A DNA stretch of 64,000 nt from Hyperoodon ampullatus (lineage: Eukaryota > Chordata > Mammalia > Artiodactyla > Ziphiidae), in assembly GCA_949752795.1 (NCBI GenBank), contig OX457056.1, forward strand, positions 93,828,942 through 93,892,941. Reading direction: 5' to 3'. Position numbers and translations under genes: made by a program. Of this stretch, positions 23,030 to 34,319 are shown one piece after another; the first letter of the stretch is position 1; each line of letters starts with the position of its first letter. The notes under the pieces are model-generated. The model saw only the letters and a list, made by a program, of their open reading frames with translations, made no database searches and had not been told where the DNA came from.

Positions 23030-23400
23030 CTAAAAACTACCCCCAAACTTAGAGGTTTAAACCAGCAATCATTTATTTTGTTCATGAGTCTGCAATTTGA
23101 GCCAGGCTAGGTGGGTATAGTTTGCCTCTGTTCTACATGGCATCTGCTGGGGCAAATCGATTAGGAGCTGGGAGATCTACTCTCAAGTGTGTACTTTTAC
23201 AATTGAGAGAATCCATCTCTGTCTCAACAAAATTTGGCTTTCAGAATTTATTTGTACCTTGCTCTCAAAAAAATTCCAATTTGAAGCTGAGGGGTGAACT
23301 CATCCACTTTTCTCAGACTGCATTGGCATATCTCTGTGAGGGAGAGAATGCCATTGGCCAATGGGTAGGGAACCTCAGGGCAACATGCTTTACGATGATT
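23030..23400 (+). repeat. Possible ancient repeat
   Basis: 'aaaaactacccccaaactta' followed by 'gaggtttaaaccagcaatca' and 'ttcatgagtctgcaatttga' resembles a common mammalian repeat, but family and extent are uncertain. Confidence 0.4.
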
Positions 23401-23574
23401 GAAATATACATCAACTTAATTCTCAAATAATTTATATCTATTGCATTTGATTCATTCATTAGTTCACCTAATATTTTGATTGTGAGAACCGGAATTTTGT
23501 TGATTGTTGTATGTCCATTTCTTAAAGTGCCTGACATAGAGCTTTAACAAATCTTTAGTAAATTAATTAACAAT

Positions 23575-23810
23575 GATAATAATAGTTAACATCTAGTGTA
23601 ATAGTTAAATCTATTATGTTTTTTTTTTGCTAGGCACTCTTCGTAGCACTTTACCTGAATTACTTGTTTTAAAAACCCTAGAAGATAATATTATTTTTAT
23701 TATTATTCCTGTTTTACAGATGAGTAAACTGAGGCACAGGGAGGTTAAGAACCTGCTGTAAAATGGCAGAGCTGGGATTCACACTCAGGCAGTTATATAT
23801 TGATGCTCTT
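23575..23810 (-). repeat. MIR
   Basis: 'gttttacagatgagtaaact', 'gaggcacagggaggttaaga' and 'ggcagagctgggattcacac': clear antisense MIR core with an AT-rich (TTA)n patch. Confidence 0.85.
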
Positions 23811-23814
23811 TTCC

Positions 23815-24345
23815 TAATCCTTACATATGCACAGGGTGCTGTGGGGACCATATAGGAGAAGAATAGTGACCCAGCTTTGAGGGGTTGAGGAAGGATTCCC
23901 AAGGAGGTGATTTCTAAGCAGATTCCTAAAGGACAAATTGGAAGAGAGTCAGACAAACAGACTGCAGAAGGGTGTTCTTGGCAGGATTTGCAAGATCACC
24001 TAGAGTTCCAGGCATTATGCTAAGAGCAAGGAATACAAGGAGGAAAAAAAAAATGCTCCTTCACTGGTATTCAGAAAATTCAAACAAATTGTTGAAACAA
24101 AGTGTGTTAAGGGCTAATATAGATGTACACAAGATGCTGTGGGGATATTGAAGAAGCAGGAATTGAACCAAGGGTAATAGTTCAGTGAAGGCTTCCCAGA
24201 GGAGGTGGCGTCAGAGCTAAATCTTGAAGGATGAGTAAGAGTTTGCTAGACAAACAAGGAGTTGCAGGGATATTTCCAGCAGAAGGAAAGATACATGCAG
24301 TGAAATGTGAAAGAGCTTCTGGGGCTAAGCAAATATCAAATAGGG
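23815..24345 (-). mobile_element. L2 fragments, antisense
   Basis: 'ccaaggaggtgatttctaag', 'cttcccagaggaggtggcgt' and 'aaatcttgaaggatgagtaa' match L2 antisense. Two partly repeated pieces suggest two fragments or a local duplication. Confidence 0.6.
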
Positions 24346-24674
24346 TAGGAAGATCATATTTTTATGTCTTTAATATTTTCAGAAAATGAGGCTGCAGTGT
24401 TACACAGCATTGCCTCACACCCTTTGTGAGTAGAAAGTTCTATTTGATGTTGAACCTTCGTTCATCTTCCTGAAACACAGACACGCCCACATATATCCTT
24501 GTTCTCCAACCAGGGGTCATATAGGCTCATTGTCCTTGTCATTCATAGGCTAAGCCTTCATACAGGTGGAGATTGCTAATCTAGGTCTCTTGTCTTCCCA
24601 GACCGGTGGGATTCTGTTGCCCTCATTTGCCACTTCACTCAATAAGCAAGGAGTGTATATTGAAAGCCAGCCTG

Positions 24675-24879
24675 GGGCTTCCCTGGTGGCGCAGTGGTTG
24701 AGAGTCCGCCTGCCGATGCAGGGGACACGGGTTCGTGCCCCAGTCTGGGAAGATCCCACATGCCGCGGAGCGGCTGGGCCCGTGAGCCATTGCCACTGAG
24801 CCTGCGCGTCCGGAGCCTGTGCTCCGCAATGGGAGAGGCTACAACAGTGAGAGGCCCGTGTACCACAAAAAAAAAGAAA
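24675..24879 (+). mobile_element. CHR-type SINE, short subtype
   Basis: Clean copy with A box 'tggcgcagtgg' and B box 'gggttcgtgcc'. Perfect 13-bp TSD 'gaaagccagcctg' at 24662-24674 and 24880-24892. Confidence 0.96.
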
Positions 24880-25039
24880 GAAAGCCAGCCTGTGCCACCG
24901 CAAGGACTAGAGGAGAAATGCAAAGTGTTTTTCCTGCTGTCCTGAGGCCCCTATCAGCCCATAAGGTCTGCTTTTCAAACTTCAAATCACAGTGCTACCT
25001 GCCACTCAACACTCTCTGATACCCCTCCATAACATAGAA

Positions 25040-25210
25040 GTTTAAGGATCTGTGCATTGAAGTCATACTGACAAGTTATGTGAACTTGGCCAAGTTACTA
25101 ATCTTTTTGTGCCTTAGTGTCCTCATCTATGAAATGTGATAATATTATTAACCTCATGGGGATTTTATTCTTGAGGATTAAAAGACTTAATGTATGTGTA
25201 GAAATTAAGA
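25040..25210 (+). repeat. MIR
   Basis: 'gaacttggccaagttactaa', 'gtgtcctcatctatgaaatg' and 'gaggattaaaagacttaatg'. Confidence 0.75.
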
Positions 25211-25214
25211 CAAC

Positions 25215-26323
25215 TTTGGAAAGAAGTTACGGAAAGCATAACGTCATGTGGCTTACGGAGAAAGGGGGAATTTGTTGATTTACATGATTGAAAAATCCAG
25301 GGGGTATGCCAATTACAGGAGTAGCTTGATCCAGGGGCTCAAATGTTGTCACCAGAATTTAATCTTTCTCCATCTTTAGCTCTACTCTTATTTTTTTGGC
25401 TTTGTTCAAGGCTCCATGTGATGTCAAGATGGCAGCCAAGAAGCATAGACCCCATTCTCCTACGATCCAGTCCAACATTCAAATCAAAGTCCTGAGCCTG
25501 ACACTCACTGATCTGAGCACATTAAAATGCTCAATCTTGAACTGACTATTAGGCCAGGGAATGAGAATGCTAATTGGCTTATGCCTGGGTCTTGACCACC
25601 CCTGGAGTTAAGGAGGGGTCTAATCCACCCAAATATCAAGGTCTCAGTTGGAAAAGGGGAAGTTGCCCAGAATAAAATTTCTGTTTTACTGGAAAAAGGG
25701 AGAACAAAAATTTGGTGGCATAGAATATGTCCACTACAGTATGTAAAACACCTAGCACAGAGGCTAAGGGAAAAATGCTTAATGAATGATCACCGTCACC
25801 CTCTTCACCACCACTACCATCATCACAGGGACCAATTTCAGACATGGATCTTTCAAACAAACATAACACCGTTCTTAAATGAGAGCCTTCCCAGTGCTGA
25901 ATGGAGAGAAATATCAGTAGCAGACATTTGTTTTTCGTGGCTGCCAAGAACCTCTGGAACACTCTTCCTACATTTTGATAGTTCCTATACTATGACCCCA
26001 GCCTACCTCAAATAGAATCCCTCAAAACTTTATTTTTCCCACTCAACCCATCCTACAACCCTACAACCCCACCATTCAGTTTCTTCTAATCCTATGCACC
26101 CGTGAGAGAATTTGACTTGGAGGTGAGCTGTGGAGACAAGAGGGGCACGGAACACCCATTTTGCTGTTGCAGATGGTGGGAGCCATCCAGTTAGTTCTAG
26201 AGTCAGTGGGAGGCATACCTTTATCAGGCCAGTTCTCTAGTGTGGCTTTAGGCATTATTCTAAGAGCATTAGTCCAGAAATATTCCTTTAGCTCTTGAAT
26301 ATCCCCATACCAAATCCCTTCTT
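25215..26323. other. Mostly unique
   Basis: A short L2/MIR-like tail at 25745-25790 ('cacctagcacagaggctaag'). Otherwise no repeat or gene seen. Confidence 0.4.
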
Positions 26324-26660
26324 TCTTTTTCTTTTGTTAAAAATTTATTTATTTTATTTTTGGCTGTGCTGTGTCTTCGTTGCTGTGCGCAGGCTTTCTC
26401 TAGTTGCGGCGAGCGGCAGCTACTCTTCGTTGCGGTGCACGGGCTTCTCACTGCAGTGGCTTCTCTTGTTGTGGAGCACGGGCTTTAGAAGTTGTGGCAC
26501 ATGGGCTTCAGTAGTTGTGGCTCGCGGGCTCTAGAGCACAGGCTCAGTAGTTGTGGCTTAGTTGCTCCGCGGCATGTGGGATCTTCCTGGACCAGGGCTC
26601 GAACCTGTGTCCCCTGCATTGGCAGGCAGATTCTTAACCACTGCACCACCAGGGAAGCCC
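26324..26660 (-). mobile_element. CHR-type SINE, long subtype
   Basis: About 335 bp in antisense. It carries the extra 3' domain ('ttcgttgctgtgcgcaggct', 'tctctagttgcggcgagcgg') missing from the short subtype. 14-bp TSD 'ccaaatcccttctt' at 26310-26323 and 26661-26674. More diverged than the short copies, so probably older. Confidence 0.95.
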
Positions 26661-26674
26661 CCAAATCCCTTCTT

Positions 26675-26926
26675 ATGTAAAGAAAGTAGAGTGATAGTGT
26701 TTCTGCAACTAAGGACACTAACCGATATGCTGCCCAAGAACTCCCACAGCATGTGTACGGCACAGGCTTCGCGATAGTTCCCTAAGCCTGGGTCTCATCT
26801 TCTCATCAGACTGTTCTCCACGATCCCAGCAGGGTGGCTTGTAAAAGAGTAAACATTCAGAAAAATGCCAGTTTCATGACTGAATAAATGAACTTCTAAC
26901 TGACCTAAAAGGTCATTTGGGGGGAG
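26675..26926. other. Unique spacer
   Basis: No element recognised between the long SINE and the Tigger left end. Confidence 0.45.
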
Positions 26927-27232
26927 TACAGACATACTTCGTTTTATTGAATTTCACGCATATTGCATTTTTTACAAATTGAAAGTTTGTGGCAACTCTG
27001 CATTGAACAAATCTATTGGTGCAATTTTTCCAGCAGCATTTTTATTTATTTTATTTTATATTATTTTTCATTTTTTATCCATTTTATACATATTACTGTA
27101 TACATGTCAATCCCAATCTCCCAATTCATCACACCACCCACCCCTCCGCTTTCCCCGCTTAGTGGCCATACATTTGTTCTCTATCTGTGTCTCAATTTCT
27201 GCCCTGCAAACCAGTTCATCTGTACCATTTTT

Positions 27233-30200
27233 CTAGGTTCCACATATATGCGTTAATATACTATATTTGTTTTTCTCTTTCTGACTTACTTTACTCTGTA
27301 TGACAGTCTCTAGGTCCATCCACATCTCTACAAATGGCCCAATTTCGTTCCTTTTTATGGCTGAGTAATATTCCATTGTATATATGTACCACATCTTCTC
27401 TATCCATTCATCTGTTGATGGGCATTTAGGTTGCTTCCATGACCTGGCTATTGTAAATAGTGCTGCAAAAACATTGCGATGCATGTGTCTTTTTGAATTA
27501 TGGTTTTCTTTGGGTATATGCCCAGTAGTGGGATTGCTGGGTCATATGGTAATTCTAGTTTTAGTTTTTTAAGGAAACTCCATTACTGTTCTCCATAGTG
27601 GCTGTAGCAATTTACATTCCCACCAACAGTGCAAGAGGGTTCCCTTTTCTCCACACCCTCTCCAGCATTTGTTTGTAGATTTTCTGATGATGCCCATTCT
27701 AACTGGTGTGAGGTGATACCTCACTGTAGTTTTGATTTGCATTTCTCTAATAATTAGTGATGTTGAGAAGCTTTTCATATGCTTCTTGGCCATCTGCATG
27801 TCTTCTTTGGAGGAATGTCTATTTAGGTCTTCTGCCCATTTTTGGATTGGGTTGTTTTTTTTTTAATATTGAGCTGCATGACCTGTTTATATATTTTGGA
27901 GATTAATCTTTTGTCCATTGATTCGTTTGCAAATATTTTCTCCCATTTTGAGGGTTGTCTTTTCGTCTTGCTTATGGTTTCCTTTGCTGTGCAAAAGCTT
28001 TGAAGTTTCATTAGGTCCCATTTGTTTATTTTTGTTTTTATTTCCATTACTCTAGGAGGTGGATCAAAAAAGATCTTGCTGTGATTTATGTCGTACAGTG
28101 TTCTTCCTATGTTTTCCTCTAAGACTTTTATAGTGTCTGCTCTTACATTTAGGTCTCTAAGCCATTTTGAGTTTTTTTGTGTGTATGGTGTTAGGGAGTG
28201 TTCTAATTTCATTCTTTTACATGTAGCTGTCCAGTTTGCCCAGCACCACTTATTGAAGAGCCTGTCTTTTCTCCATCTATATCCTTGCCTCCTTTGTCAT
28301 AGATTAGTTGACAATAGGTGTGTGGGTTTATCTCTGGGCTTTCTAGCCTGTTCCATTGATCTATATTTCTGTTTTTGTGTCAGTACCATATTGTCTTGAT
28401 TACTGTAGCTTTGTAGTATAGTCTGAAGTCAGGGACTCTGATTCCTCCAGCTCCATTTTTTTCTCTCAAGACTGCTTTGGCTATTCGGGGTCTTTTGTGT
28501 CTCCATAAAAATTTTAAGAATTTTTTCTTCTAGTTCTGTAAAAAAATGCCATTGGTAATTTGATAGAAATTGCATTGAATCTGTAGATTGCTTTGGGTAG
28601 TATAGTCATTTTCACAATATTGATTCTTGCAATCCAAGAACATGGTATATCTCTCCATCTCTTTGTATCACCTTTAATTTCTTTCATCAGGATCTTATAG
28701 TTTTCTGCACACAGGTCTTTTGTCTCCCTAGGTAGGTTTATTCCTAGGTATTTTATTCTTTTTGTTGCAGTGGTAAATGGGAGTGTTTCCTTAATTTCTC
28801 TTTCAGATTTTTAATCATTAGTGTATAGAAATGCAAGAGATTTCTGTGCATTAATTTTGTATCCTGAAACTTTACCAAATTCATTGATTAGCTCTAGTAG
28901 TTTTCTGGTGGTATCTTTAGGATTCTCTATGTATAGTATCATGTCATCTGCAAACAGTGAAAGTTTTACTTCTTCTTTTCCAATTTGGATTCCTTTTATT
29001 TCTTTTTCTTCTCTGATTGCCGTGGCTAGGACTTCCAAAACTATGTTGAATAACAGAGGTGAGAGTGGACATCCTTGTCTTGTTCCTGATCTTAGAGGAA
29101 ATGCTTTCAGTTTTTCACCATTGAGAATGATGTTTGCTGTGGGTTTGTCATATATGGCCTTTATTATGTTGAGGTACGTTCCCTCTATGCCCACTTTCTG
29201 GAGAGTTTTTATCATAAATTGCCATTGAATTTTGTCAAAAGCTTTTTCTGCATCTATTGAGAGTTTTATTCTTCAATTTGTTAATATGGTGTATCACATT
29301 GATTTGCGTATATTGAAGAATCCTTGCATCCCTGGGATAAATCCCACTTGATCATGGTGTATGATCCTTTTAATGTGTTGTTAGATTCTGTCTGCTAGTA
29401 TTTTGTTGAGGATTTTTGCATCTATATTCATCAGTGATATTGGTCTGTAATTTTCTTTTTTTGTAGTATCTTTGTCTGGTTTTGGTATCAGGGTGATGGT
29501 GGCCTCATAGAATGACTTTGGGAGTGTTATTTCCTCTGCAATTTTTTGGAAGAGTTTGAGAAGGATGGGTGTTAGCTGTTCTCTAAATGTTTGATAGAAT
29601 TCACCTGTGAAGCCATCTGGTCCTGGACTTTTATTTGTTGGAAGATTTTTAATCACAGTTTCAATTTCATTACTTGTGATTGGTCTGTTCATATTTTCTG
29701 TTTCTCCCTGGTTCAGTCTTGGGAGGTTATACCTTTCTAAGAATTTGTCCATTTCTTCCAGGTTGTCCATTTTGTTGGCATAGAATTGCTTGCAATGGTC
29801 TCTTAGGATGCTTTGTATTTCTGCGGTGTCTCTTGTAACTTCTCTGTTTTCATTTCTAATTTTATTGATTTGAGTCCTCTCCCTCTTTTTCTTGATGAGT
29901 CTGGCTAATGGTTTATCACTTGTGTTTATCTTCTCAAAGAACCAGCTTTTAGTTTTCTTGATCTTTTCTATGGTTTTCTTTGTTTCTATATCATTTATTT
30001 CTGCTCTGATGTTTATGATTTCTTTCCTTCTGCTAACTTTTGGTTTTGTTTGTTCTTCTTTCTCTAGCTCCCTTAGGTGTAAGGTTAGATGGTTTATTTG
30101 AGATTTTTCTTGTTTCTTGAGGTAGGCTTGTATTGCTATAAACTTCCCTCTTAGAACTGCTTTTGCTGCATCCCATAGGTTTTGGACTGTTGTGTTTTCA

Positions 30201-31030
30201 TTGTCATTTGTCTCTAGGTATGTTTTGATTTCCTCTTTGATTTATTCAGTGACCTCCTGGTTATTTAGTAATGTATTGTTTAGCCTCCATGTGTTTGTGT
30301 TTTTTACGTTTTTTTCCCTGTAATTGATTTCTAATCTCATAACATTGTCGTCAGAAAAGATGCTTGATATGATTTCAATTTTCTTAAATTTACTGAGGCT
30401 TGGTTTGTGACCCAAGATGTGATCTATCCTGGAGAATGTTCTGTACACACTTGAGAAGAAAGTATAATCTGTTGTTTTTGGATGGAATGTCCTATAAATA
30501 TCAATTAAATCTATCTGGTCCATTATGTCATTTAAACCTTGTGTTTCCTTATTAATTTTCTGTTTGGATGATCTGTCCATTGGTGTAAGTGAGGTGTTAA
30601 AGTCCCCCACTATTATTGTGTTACTGTTGATTTCCTCTTTTATAGCTCTTAGCAGTTGCCTTATGTATTGAGGTGCTCCTATGTTGGGTGCATATATATT
30701 TATAATTGTTATATCTTCTTCCTGGATTGATCCATTGATCATTATGTAGTGTACTTCCTTGTCTCTGTAACATTCTTTATTTTAAAGTCTATTTTATCTG
30801 ATGAGTATTGCTACACCAGCTTTCTTCTGATTTCCATTTGCATGGAATATCTTTTTCCATCTCCTCACTTTCAGTCTGTATGTGTCCCTAGGTCTGAAGT
30901 GGGTCTCTTGTAGACAGCATATATATGGATCTTGTTTTTGTATCTATTCAGCGAGCCTGTGTCTTTTGGTTGGAGCATTTAATCCATTCACATTTAAGGT
31001 AATTATCGATATGCATGTTCCTATTACCAT
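27233..31030 (-). pseudogene. L1 ORF2p pseudogene (endonuclease–reverse transcriptase)
   Basis: In life ORF2p nicks target DNA and reverse transcribes L1 RNA. The start is placed at 31030 because the frame gives M-V-I-G-T-C-I then the ITLNVNGLN opening. Total length 3.8 kb fits the family's roughly 1,275 residues. Open pieces seen: endonuclease (30742-30242) with GDFN (about 30590-30612) and SRIDHILG; finger/palm (29770-29381) with [13 protein letters not shown]; palm (29215-28811) with [11 protein letters not shown] and an intact FADD (28943-28954); C-terminal parts (28212-27823, 27799-27569, 27484-27233) including the Cys-rich [18 protein letters not shown]. Odd: the endonuclease motif expected as SDH reads SDD (about 30346-30354), so the catalytic His is lost. 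Frameshifts and stops break it into at least six pieces. Confidence 0.9.
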
Positions 31031-31088
31031 TTTCTGAATTGTTTTGGGTTTGTTTTTGTAGGTCTTTTTCTTCTCTTGTGTTTCCCAC

Positions 31089-32001
31089 TTAGAGAAGTTC
31101 CTTTAGCATTTGTTGTAGAGCTGGTTTGGTGGTGCTGAATTCTCTTCACTTTTGCTTGTCTGTAACGCTTTTGATTTCTCCATCGAATCTGAATGAGATC
31201 CTTGCCTCCTTGCCGGGTAGAGTAATCTTGGTTGTAGGTTCTTCCCTTTCATCACTTTCAATATGTCACGCCACTCCCTTCTAGCTTGTAGAGTTTCTGC
31301 TGAGAAATCAGCTGTTAACCTTATGGGAGTTGCCTTGTATGTTATTTGTCATTTTTCCCTTGCTGCTTTCAATAATTTTTCTTTGTCTTTAATTTTTTCC
31401 AATTTGATTACTATGTGTCTCAGCATGTTTCTCCTTGGGTTTATCCTGTATAGGAGTCTCTGCGCTTCCTTGACTTGGGTGGCTATTTCCTTTCCCATGT
31501 TAGGGAAGTTTCTGACTATAATCTCATCAAATACTTTCTTGGGTCCTTTCTCTCTCTCTTCTCCTTCTGGAACCCCTATAATGCGAATGTTGTTATGTTT
31601 AATGTTGTCCCAGAGGTTTCTTAGGCTGTCTTCATTTCTTTTCATTCTTTTTCCTTTATTATTTTCCACAGCAGTGAATTCCACCATTCTTTCTTCCAGG
31701 TCACTTATCCGTTCTTCTGTCTCAGTTATTCTGCTATTGATTCCTTCTAGTGTATTTTTCATTTCAGTTATTGTATGTTCATCTCTGTTTATTTGTTCTT
31801 TAATTGTTCTAGGTCTTTGTTAAACACTTCTTGCATCTTTTTGATCTTTGTTTCCATTCTTTTTCCGAGGTACTTCACTATCTTCACTATCATTATTCTG
31901 AATTCTTTTTCTGGAAGGTTGCCTATCTTCACTTCATTTAGTTGTTTTTCTGGGGGTTTATCTTGTTCCTTCATCTGGTACATAGCCCTCTGCCTTTTCA
32001 T
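31089..32001 (-). pseudogene. L1 ORF1p pseudogene (RNA-binding chaperone)
   Basis: ORF1p is the trimeric RNA-binding partner in the L1 particle. The N-terminal piece (32001-31789) starts MKRQRAMYQMKEQDKPPEKQ. The central piece (31762-31349) has a heptad-rich coiled coil (ITETEERISDLEERM) followed by the RRM region (NNIRIIGVPEGEE). Breaks: a gap between 31789 and 31762, an in-frame TGA just after KAAREK (about 31349), and a 4-bp tandem duplication near 31204-31212 that shifts the C-terminal domain. The frame would end KELL at 31089. The about 913-bp span fits a normal ORF1 of some 300 residues. Confidence 0.88.
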
Positions 32002-32899
32002 CTTGTCTATCTTTCTGTGAATGTGGTTTTTGTTCCACAGGCTGCAGGATTGTAGTTCTTCTTGCTTCTGCTGTCTGCCCTCTGGTGGATGAGGCTATCT
32101 AAGAGGTTTGTGCAAGTTTCCTGATGGGAGGGACTGGTGGTGGATAGAGCTGGCTGTTGCTCTGGTGGGCAGAGCTCAGTAAAACTTTAATCCGCTTGTC
32201 TGCTGATAGGTGGGGCTGGCTTCCCTCCCTGTTGTTTTTTTGGCCTGAGGCGACCCAACACGAGCTTACCCGGGCTCTTTGGTGGAGCTAATGGCCGACT
32301 TCAGGAGGCCTCATGCCAAGGGGTACTTCCCAGAACTGCTGCCAGTGTCCTTGTCCTCACAGTGAGACACAGCCACCCCCTGCCTCTGCAGGAGACCCTC
32401 CAACACTTGCAGGTAGGTCTGGTTCAGTCTCCTTTGGGGTCACTGCTCCTTCCCCTGGGTCCCGATGCACACACTACTTTGTGTGTGCCCTCCAAGAGTG
32501 GAGTCCCTGTTTCCCCCAGTCTTGTCGAAGTCCTGCAATCAAATCCCACTAGCCTTCAAAGTCTGATTCTCTAGGAACTCCCCCTCCCATTGCCGGACCC
32601 CCAGGTTGGGAAGCCTGACGTGGGGTTCAGAACCTTCACTCCAGTGGGTGGACTTCTGTGGTATAAGTGTTCTCGAGTTTGTGAGTCACCCACACAGCAG
32701 TTATGGGATTTGATTTTATTGTGATTGCACCCCTCCTACCATCTCATTGTGGCTTCTCCTTTGTCTTTGGATGTGGGGTATCTTTTTTGGTGAGTTCCAG
32801 TGTCTTCCTGTGGATGATTGTTCAGCAGTTAATTGTAATTCTGGTGCTCTCGCAAGAGAGAATGAGAGCACGTCCCTCTACTCTGCCATCTTGAACCAA
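32002..32899 (-). promoter_or_regulatory. L1 5' UTR / internal promoter region
   Basis: About 900 bp between the L1 5' end and ORF1, richer in G+C than the L1 body. It is expected to hold the internal pol II promoter of the element. It contains a CTCF-like core at 32075-32088. Present activity is unknown and cannot be read from sequence. Confidence 0.7.
32075..32088 (-). promoter_or_regulatory. CTCF-like motif in the L1 5' UTR
   Basis: The reverse complement reads ccaccagagggcag, an essentially perfect match to the CTCF core CCASYAGRKGGCRS. Binding is inferred from motif only. Confidence 0.5.
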
Positions 32900-33106
32900 A
32901 AACCTCAACATTTCTAAAATTAAGGTATGTACATTGTTTTTTTAGACACAATGCTATTGCACACTTAATAGACTTCAGTATAGTGTAACTATAACTTTTA
33001 AATGCACTGGGAAACAATAAATTCCTATGACTCACTTTTTTTGCAAAATTTGCTTTATTTGGGTGGTTTGGAACCAAACCTGCAATAACGTCAAGGTATG
33101 CCTGTA

Positions 33107-33477
33107 TTAGAATCTTAAAGTTTGAAGGGATTGAAATGATTGAGCTCATTCTACACATTGGACAGATGAGACTGGAGACCCAGAAGGTTAATTTGACTTG
33201 AAATGTTGCCCTTATATTTTTGTTGATATTGTTTCCATCAAAACTATCTACAAAAATGTGCGTTTAACAACATCATACCATATTTAAGATAATATTAATT
33301 ACTTTTAAGGTTGTAGAATTTTCTTTTGTTCACTGTTATTTGAAGCAATTGACATAGACTTTGGACATCTATTTTTCTTTTCATGGAAACTTTGATTATC
33401 ATGATATTCATCGTAATGAGCTTTAACCAGGGACAACATGAAAAGTGAATCTGCCCACTACTGGCTTGTATCAAGGT
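33107..33477. other. Unique, weak MIR trace
   Basis: 33145-33195 faintly resembles an antisense MIR ('cattggacagatgagactgg'). Otherwise nothing. Confidence 0.4.
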
Positions 33478-33700
33478 CCAGCATTAAAAGCGTGGACTCT
33501 GTGGCCAGATCGTCTGAATTTGATCATGGCTCTGGCACTTTCTAGCTAGGTAACTACATGCAAGTTATTTATTCTCTTTCTGACTCAATTTCCCATGAGA
33601 TAATGGGACATATTGATAGTATTTACTTCACAAAATTGCTCATAAAGAATGAAAAGAGTTAATATTTGTAAAGTATTTATAACGGTGAGTTTTAGTGTGT
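33478..33700 (+). repeat. MIR
   Basis: 'aagcgtggactctgtggcca', 'ctggcactttctagctaggt' and 'gagttaatatttgtaaagta': nearly complete sense MIR. Confidence 0.85.
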
Positions 33701-33920
33701 TGTAAGTCCTACCATGGTTTTAATTTTTTTAAAATAAGCTTGCAGTTAACTAAACTCTCAAATCTCTTTCATGTATGTGCCTGCTGACTTGGTCTCCCCC
33801 AGTCTAAAATTGTGCAATTGATTTCTTTTTTCCAGCCTAAATGCATGACTTTGCACTTAACCCTGTTGAATTTCTTCCAGTGGCACTGGCTCAGTGGCAC
33901 TTTATTTCCCTCACTTTCTG

Positions 33921-33950
33921 CACCCACCCATCCACCCATCCACCCATCCC
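33921..33950. repeat. (CCCATCCA)n-like short tandem repeat
   Basis: About four units of CACCCATC/CACCCATCC. Confidence 0.85.
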
Positions 33951-34091
33951 CGAGTGTAGTGCTGATAATGAGAGAGGTGGAAAAGAGAAGGGAATGCAGT
34001 CTCCTGCACACTAAGCATGCAGCCTGCAGTCCTCAAGTTCTGCCTGCAACTTAACTTTGGTACCCAACCAAATTCAAGTGGCTCTAATTAC

Positions 34092-34305
34092 CTTTTTTTT
34101 TTTTTTTTTTTTTTGCGGTACGCGGGCCTCTCACTGTTGTGGCCTCTCCCGTTGTGGAGCACAGGCTCCAGACGCGCAGGCTCAGGGGCCATGGCTCACG
34201 GGCCCAGCCACTCCGCGGCATGTGGGATCCTCCTGGACCGGGGCACGAACCCATGTCCCCTGCATCGGCAGGCGGACGCTCAACAAGTGCACCACCAGGG
34301 AAGCC
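34092..34305 (-). mobile_element. CHR-type SINE, short subtype
   Basis: Antisense body with a T22 tail. TSD 'ctctaattac' at 34082-34091 and 34306-34315. Confidence 0.95.
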
Positions 34306-34319
34306 CTCTAATTACTTTT

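Larger units (their letters stand above)
27036..32899 (-). mobile_element. Near full-length L1, inactive
   Basis: About 5.86 kb, the largest element in the window. On the minus strand it opens 'ggttcaagatggcagagtag' at about 32897, typical of an L1 5' end. It runs through a 5' UTR (to about 32002), ORF1 (32001-31089), ORF2 (about 31030-27233) and a 3' UTR with an A-rich end near 27040. A possible degraded TSD is cagcattttta (27031-27041) against caacatttcta (about 32905-32915), 9 of 11 matching. The structure is complete but both ORFs are broken. Confidence 0.92.
26929..33104. mobile_element. Tigger1-like DNA transposon split by L1
   Basis: The left end 'cagacatacttcgttttatt' (26929) and the right end, whose reverse complement is 'caggcataccttgacgttat' (33104), form matching terminal inverted repeats. 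The TA target duplications are at 26927-26928 and 33105-33106. Only about 107 bp on the left and about 205 bp on the right belong to Tigger. The transposase region is absent, so it was already a short internally deleted (MITE-like) form when the L1 entered. Confidence 0.88.

Noticed and set aside
24675..24879. tRNA gene candidate (A and B boxes in SINE heads)
   Set aside because: The A and B boxes belong to a tRNA-derived SINE. The cloverleaf is not maintained, and a SINE body and A tail follow, with TSDs.
28821..29228. 135-codon plus-strand open frame
   Set aside because: Antisense of the L1 reverse transcriptase palm domain.
31263..31823. 186-codon plus-strand open frame
   Set aside because: It is the antisense of L1 ORF1; the minus-strand reading is the recognisable protein.
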